Shown piece after piece: positions 61,584 through 64,000 of a DNA stretch of 64,000 bases (the stretch's first letter is position 1; every line of letters starts with the position of its first letter). The translations under genes were made by a program, and so were the position numbers. This DNA is from Caballeronia calidae (lineage in GTDB: Bacteria > Pseudomonadota > Gammaproteobacteria > Burkholderiales > Burkholderiaceae): NCBI RefSeq assembly GCF_900044055.2, contig NZ_FCOX02000004.1:1-64000 (forward strand). The letters run 5' to 3'. The notes beneath the pieces were generated by a model that saw only the letters and a list, made by a program, of their open reading frames with translations, ran no database searches and was not told the origin of the DNA.

Positions 61584-62951
61584 TCAGAGCGCCGGATTGC
61601 GCTGCCATGCCCGGTACAGTGCCGAGCCTTCGAGATCGAGCGCGGCGAGCGGCACCAGTTCGCCTTTCGCCACATCGGCGAGCAGACGCTTGTTCGCAGC
61701 CAGATAGAACGGCGCGGCGCGACCGGCCTTCGCGCGATCGACGAGCAGCGGCGTCGCGCCTTCGATCGTATGGTGGTGGCCGCCCATTGCCAGCGTTTCG
61801 CCCGCCTTGAAATCACGGTCCGCGAGCGCGACCATCTGCGCGTGTGGCAGTTGCGCGGTGCTTCCCGTCGGTTGGCCGAGCAGCACGGCGGAGAACAGGC
61901 TCATCGGGGTTTCGAGGCCCATCAGGTGATAGGGCAGGTAGATGCACGCGTAGCGCCCGTTCTTGCCGACCAGATGGCCCTTGTGCTTGAGCAACTGCCA
62001 GGTCTCGTCGTCCTTGCAGCGCACGACGACGAACACGCCGCCACCGAAGCTGACTTCGTCCGGACGGCGCAGGCAGTTGAACACATCGACCACCCCGGTT
62101 CGTTCCAGGATGCCGCCGTCTTCCCTGGGCACGAAGATGTCCGCCAGTTCGCTGATGCGCGCGAGCGGGTAGCTGAGCGCGTCGGCCGCCGGCAGGAGGC
62201 CAGTGGAATTCGCGACCACGTTCAGCTCGCAATAGTCCGGCGTCGCGCTCTGCGGCAGCATCGAAAGCGCCTGACTGCGCGCGGCGAGCGTCGTGGGGAC
62301 ATCGTCGCCGAGCGTCCAGCACCCATCGAGCGAAACGCCGTGACGCTGTTCCAGATAGTCGACGGTGTGCGCCGTCGGATCGTAGATGAAGTCGTACTCG
62401 CTCGACTTGCCCGCGGCCACCACCTCGAAGCCGAGCACGCGCGCCCACGTGACGAGGCCGATCAGGTTGCTCGGCTGGTCGCCGTCGGGCGTCGTATAGA
62501 CGACCTTGTTCTCGATCGCGAGCCGGTTCAGATAAGGTCCGACGACCGAATCGGTTTCCTTGGTCGCCATGGCGACATGCACGCCGCGCTGCAAGGCGTT
62601 CTCCGCGATCCGGACGCTTGTCTCAGGCTGGCCGGTCGCTTCCACGACGATGTCGAGTTCCACTGCGTCGAGCAATCTGTAGTCGCCGACCAGCGCGATG
62701 CTGCCCGCCCTGCGGGCCGCTTCGACGTCGTCCGCGTTGTTGCAGACGGTCACGGCGCCAGCGTCGAAACCGAGCGAGGCGAGCGTCGCGAGCGTGCCGT
62801 CGACGTCAATGTCGCAGAGCGCGGCAATCTCGATGCTCGGCAGCGCGCGGCACTGCACGAGCAGCGACCGGCCGAAGCCGCCTTTCGGACCGACGAGCGC
62901 GATGCGAATCGAGCGGCTGCCGAGCGTTTTGAAGAGATGTTCGTAATTCAT
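61584..62951 (-). CDS. NAD(P)-dependent oxidoreductase with C-terminal SAF domain
   Basis: 455 aa. Rossmann start IRIALVGPKGGFGRSLLVQC (about 15-34), homoserine-dehydrogenase-like core (ELDIVVEATGQPETSVRIAENALQRGVHVAMATKE) and a C-terminal SAF-type segment (DRDFKAGETLAMGGHHHTIEGATPLLVDRAKAG). This architecture occurs in sugar-acid and erythronate/apionate-type pathways but the reaction here is not known. AAGGACAGACAC precedes the ATG. 53 bp upstream of the MFS gene; first gene of the operon. Confidence 0.82.
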   Translation of the reverse strand: MNYEHLFKTLGSRSIRIALVGPKGGFGRSLLVQCRALPSIEIAALCDIDVDGTLATLASLGFDAGAVTVCNNADDVEAARRAGSIALVGDYRLLDAVELDIVVEATGQPETSVRIAENALQRGVHVAMATKETDSVVGPYLNRLAIENKVVYTTPDGDQPSNLIGLVTWARVLGFEVVAAGKSSEYDFIYDPTAHTVDYLEQRHGVSLDGCWTLGDDVPTTLAARSQALSMLPQSATPDYCELNVVANSTGLLPAADALSYPLARISELADIFVPREDGGILERTGVVDVFNCLRRPDEVSFGGGVFVVVRCKDDETWQLLKHKGHLVGKNGRYACIYLPYHLMGLETPMSLFSAVLLGQPTGSTAQLPHAQMVALADRDFKAGETLAMGGHHHTIEGATPLLVDRAKAGRAAPFYLAANKRLLADVAKGELVPLAALDLEGSALYRAWQRNPAL

Positions 62952-63106
62952 GTGTCTGTCCTTGGTGGAGCGAGATTGCGGTTTCAGCCGCTCATTCCGG
63001 CGGTTGAACGGCGTTGGGCATCGGGATCACGACTCAGCCCGGCGAGCCGGCCGGAAGGAAACGAACCGGTGCCGAGTCCGATTCGATCCAATCGGATGCG
63101 TCATTT

Positions 63107-63114
63107 GGTATACC
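63107..63114. promoter_or_regulatory. GntR operator candidate 1
   Basis: GGTATACC, an 8-bp perfect palindrome in the context TTTGGTATACCG, 156 bp upstream of the oxidoreductase start. Confidence 0.6.
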
Positions 63115-63324
63115 GCGCCGGATCGTCTGCAGGCGGGAAAACAGCATGCCCGCGAGAATGGCCCGGAGGCGATCGAAACTCGCGTAGTCGCGCTCGGATG
63201 GCGCGAATCCCTTGTGTATAAGCCTTTCCGGGACTTTTTCGGGTGATTTCATTACTGTCTCGATTCAATGCTCTTCTTGCTGGCGGCGGGCATGGCTGAT
63301 GTCAAAGCGACGCTCGGCAAATTT

Positions 63325-63332
63325 GGTATACC
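63325..63332. promoter_or_regulatory. GntR operator candidate 2
   Basis: GGTATACC in the same TTTGGTATACCG context, 218 bp from candidate 1. Confidence 0.6.
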
Positions 63333-63431
63333 GGAATTTAGTTGGACACCATCTTCCGGTCAAGTGCGGGATAACACCGTGATCGCAAAAGGGCTGCGTG
63401 ACTGTCATCGTCGTTTGCGCACTGGTAAACT

Positions 63432-63439
63432 GGCATACC
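63432..63439. promoter_or_regulatory. GntR operator candidate 3
   Basis: GGCATACC in CTGGCATACCGG, one mismatch, 45 bp before the GntR start; a likely autoregulatory site. Confidence 0.5.
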
Positions 63440-63483
63440 GGACCTGCGCTAAGCCGCGTTCCGGCATTGGACGGATCGGAAAA

Positions 63484-64000
63484 ATGACGGACTTCGAAGA
63501 CGAAACTGGCGCATTTGAGAACGGCGAAGCGCCCGACGAACTGTTGTCGATGCAGATCGCCCAGCGCCTGCGCACGCTCATCGCAACGGATGAACTCAAG
63601 CCCGGTGAGCGGCTTCGCGAGCGCACGCTCGCCGAGCGGCTCGACGTGTCGCGCACGCCACTACGAGAAGCCCTGAAAGAATTGGCCAGCGATGGTCTGG
63701 TCGTCGTGCTGCCCAAACGCGGCGCCGTGGTGGCGGACCTCAGCGCGGCGGAGATCGCGGAGAAACTGGACGTGCTCGGGGTGATCGAGGCGTTCGGCGG
63801 CGAAGCGGCGTGCCGGATGGCGACCGACCCGGAGATCGGCGAAATCCGCGCGCTTCATTACGAGATGCACGCGGCGTATGAGCGGCGCGACCGAATGAAT
63901 TACTTCCGGCTCAATCAGGCGATCCATACGAGCATCATCGCTGCCGCAAAAAACGCGACGCTCAGGGAGGTTCACGAACGCTTGAATCGCCAGCTTTATC
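63484..64000 (+). CDS. GntR-family regulator (FadR/FCD), truncated by window end
   Basis: 172 codons visible. MTDFEDETGAFENG leader, winged helix RTLIATDELKPGERLRERTLAERLDVSRTPLREALKELASDGLVVVLPKRGAVV (about 32-85), then the start of an FCD domain (LGVIEAFGGEAACRMATD; NQAIHTSIIAAAKNATL). Continues past 64000. Divergent from the lactonase/transporter/oxidoreductase operon, which it probably represses through the GGTATACC sites. Confidence 0.9.
   Translation, partial: MTDFEDETGAFENGEAPDELLSMQIAQRLRTLIATDELKPGERLRERTLAERLDVSRTPLREALKELASDGLVVVLPKRGAVVADLSAAEIAEKLDVLGVIEAFGGEAACRMATDPEIGEIRALHYEMHAAYERRDRMNYFRLNQAIHTSIIAAAKNATLREVHERLNRQLY

Larger units (their letters stand above)
62952..63483. 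other. Divergent regulatory region, no gene supported
   Basis: 532 bp between the oxidoreductase operon (minus) and the GntR gene (plus). Short frames are present but lack start signals. Three GGTATACC-like sites occur (listed separately). Confidence 0.6.

Noticed and set aside
63034..63252. 72-aa minus-strand frame in the regulatory region
   Set aside because: No ribosome binding site, and it contains an operator-like palindrome; the composition is not clearly protein-like.
1..64000. CRISPR arrays, tRNA or rRNA genes
   Set aside because: The only regular array is the 14-bp repeat, which has no spacers; no tRNA cloverleaf or rRNA sequence was recognised.

Overview
The window is GC-rich and codon-biased DNA of a beta-proteobacterium, most likely Burkholderiaceae of the Caballeronia/Paraburkholderia/Burkholderia type. 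This is inferred from base composition, the density of LysR and MFS genes, and gene families such as RibH2-like lumazine synthase, AtuA/DUF4387 pairs and MHS symporters. No rRNA, tRNA, CRISPR array or intact transposase was found. Almost everything is accessory catabolism: transporter, regulator and a few enzymes, repeated many times.

Layout. 0-2.9 kb: a 32-copy 14-bp tandem repeat ending in a terminator, then small stress-type or hypothetical genes, including a 57-aa gene at 2089-2262. 2.9-12.5 kb: a sugar-acid locus (HtrA-like protease, Ap4A phosphorylase-like gene overlapping an L-fuconate dehydratase, divergent GntR, complete sugar ABC transporter, DUF1269 protein). 12.5-15.6 kb: a gene-poor stretch, an unknown 279-aa protein and an unusual chemotaxis-hairpin/Cache protein. 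15.7-19.9 kb: hydroxyacyl-CoA dehydrogenase, SDR, LysR and an ACS-type MFS.

20.1-33.7 kb (module 1): LysR | MHS symporter, MBL hydrolase, nitroreductase; then flavin reductase, Fe-alcohol dehydrogenase and lumazine synthase; LysR | AtuA-like, DUF4387, FMN-dependent monooxygenase, MHS symporter and succinate-semialdehyde dehydrogenase. 33.8-37.3 kb: a frameshifted histidinol-dehydrogenase-like gene behind twin LacI-type operators, a LacI regulator and a LysR. 37.5-43.6 kb (module 2): a second AtuA-like, DUF4387, flavin reductase, amidohydrolase, MFS and FMN monooxygenase set. The two modules look like parallel pathways in which a two-component flavin monooxygenase oxidises an unknown small organic substrate and AtuA/DUF4387 acts later.

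43.8-50.9 kb: a lone cytochrome P450, a GcvA-type regulator and a betaine/DMSP-like set (DddP-like M24 protein, betaine-binding protein, cupin, and a GMC oxidoreductase interrupted by one in-frame TGA). 51.2-56.8 kb: a MocR regulator divergent from a mevalonate/HMG-CoA degradation operon (class II HMG-CoA reductase, HMG-CoA lyase, TctA-like permease with a small partner). 57.0-64.0 kb: a sugar-lactone-type locus (two MFS, two fuconolactonase-family amidohydrolases, a SAF-domain oxidoreductase) and a partial GntR gene with three GGTATACC-type sites.

The regulatory DNA is informative. The same 15-bp dyad GCATACCTGTTATGC lies beside two 308-aa LysR paralogues about 20 kb apart, and a variant lies upstream of an MFS gene, so the 15.7-19.9 kb and 36.4-43.6 kb blocks are probably one regulon. 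A second element (TAAAGC followed by AATAG) is shared by the other LysR pair.
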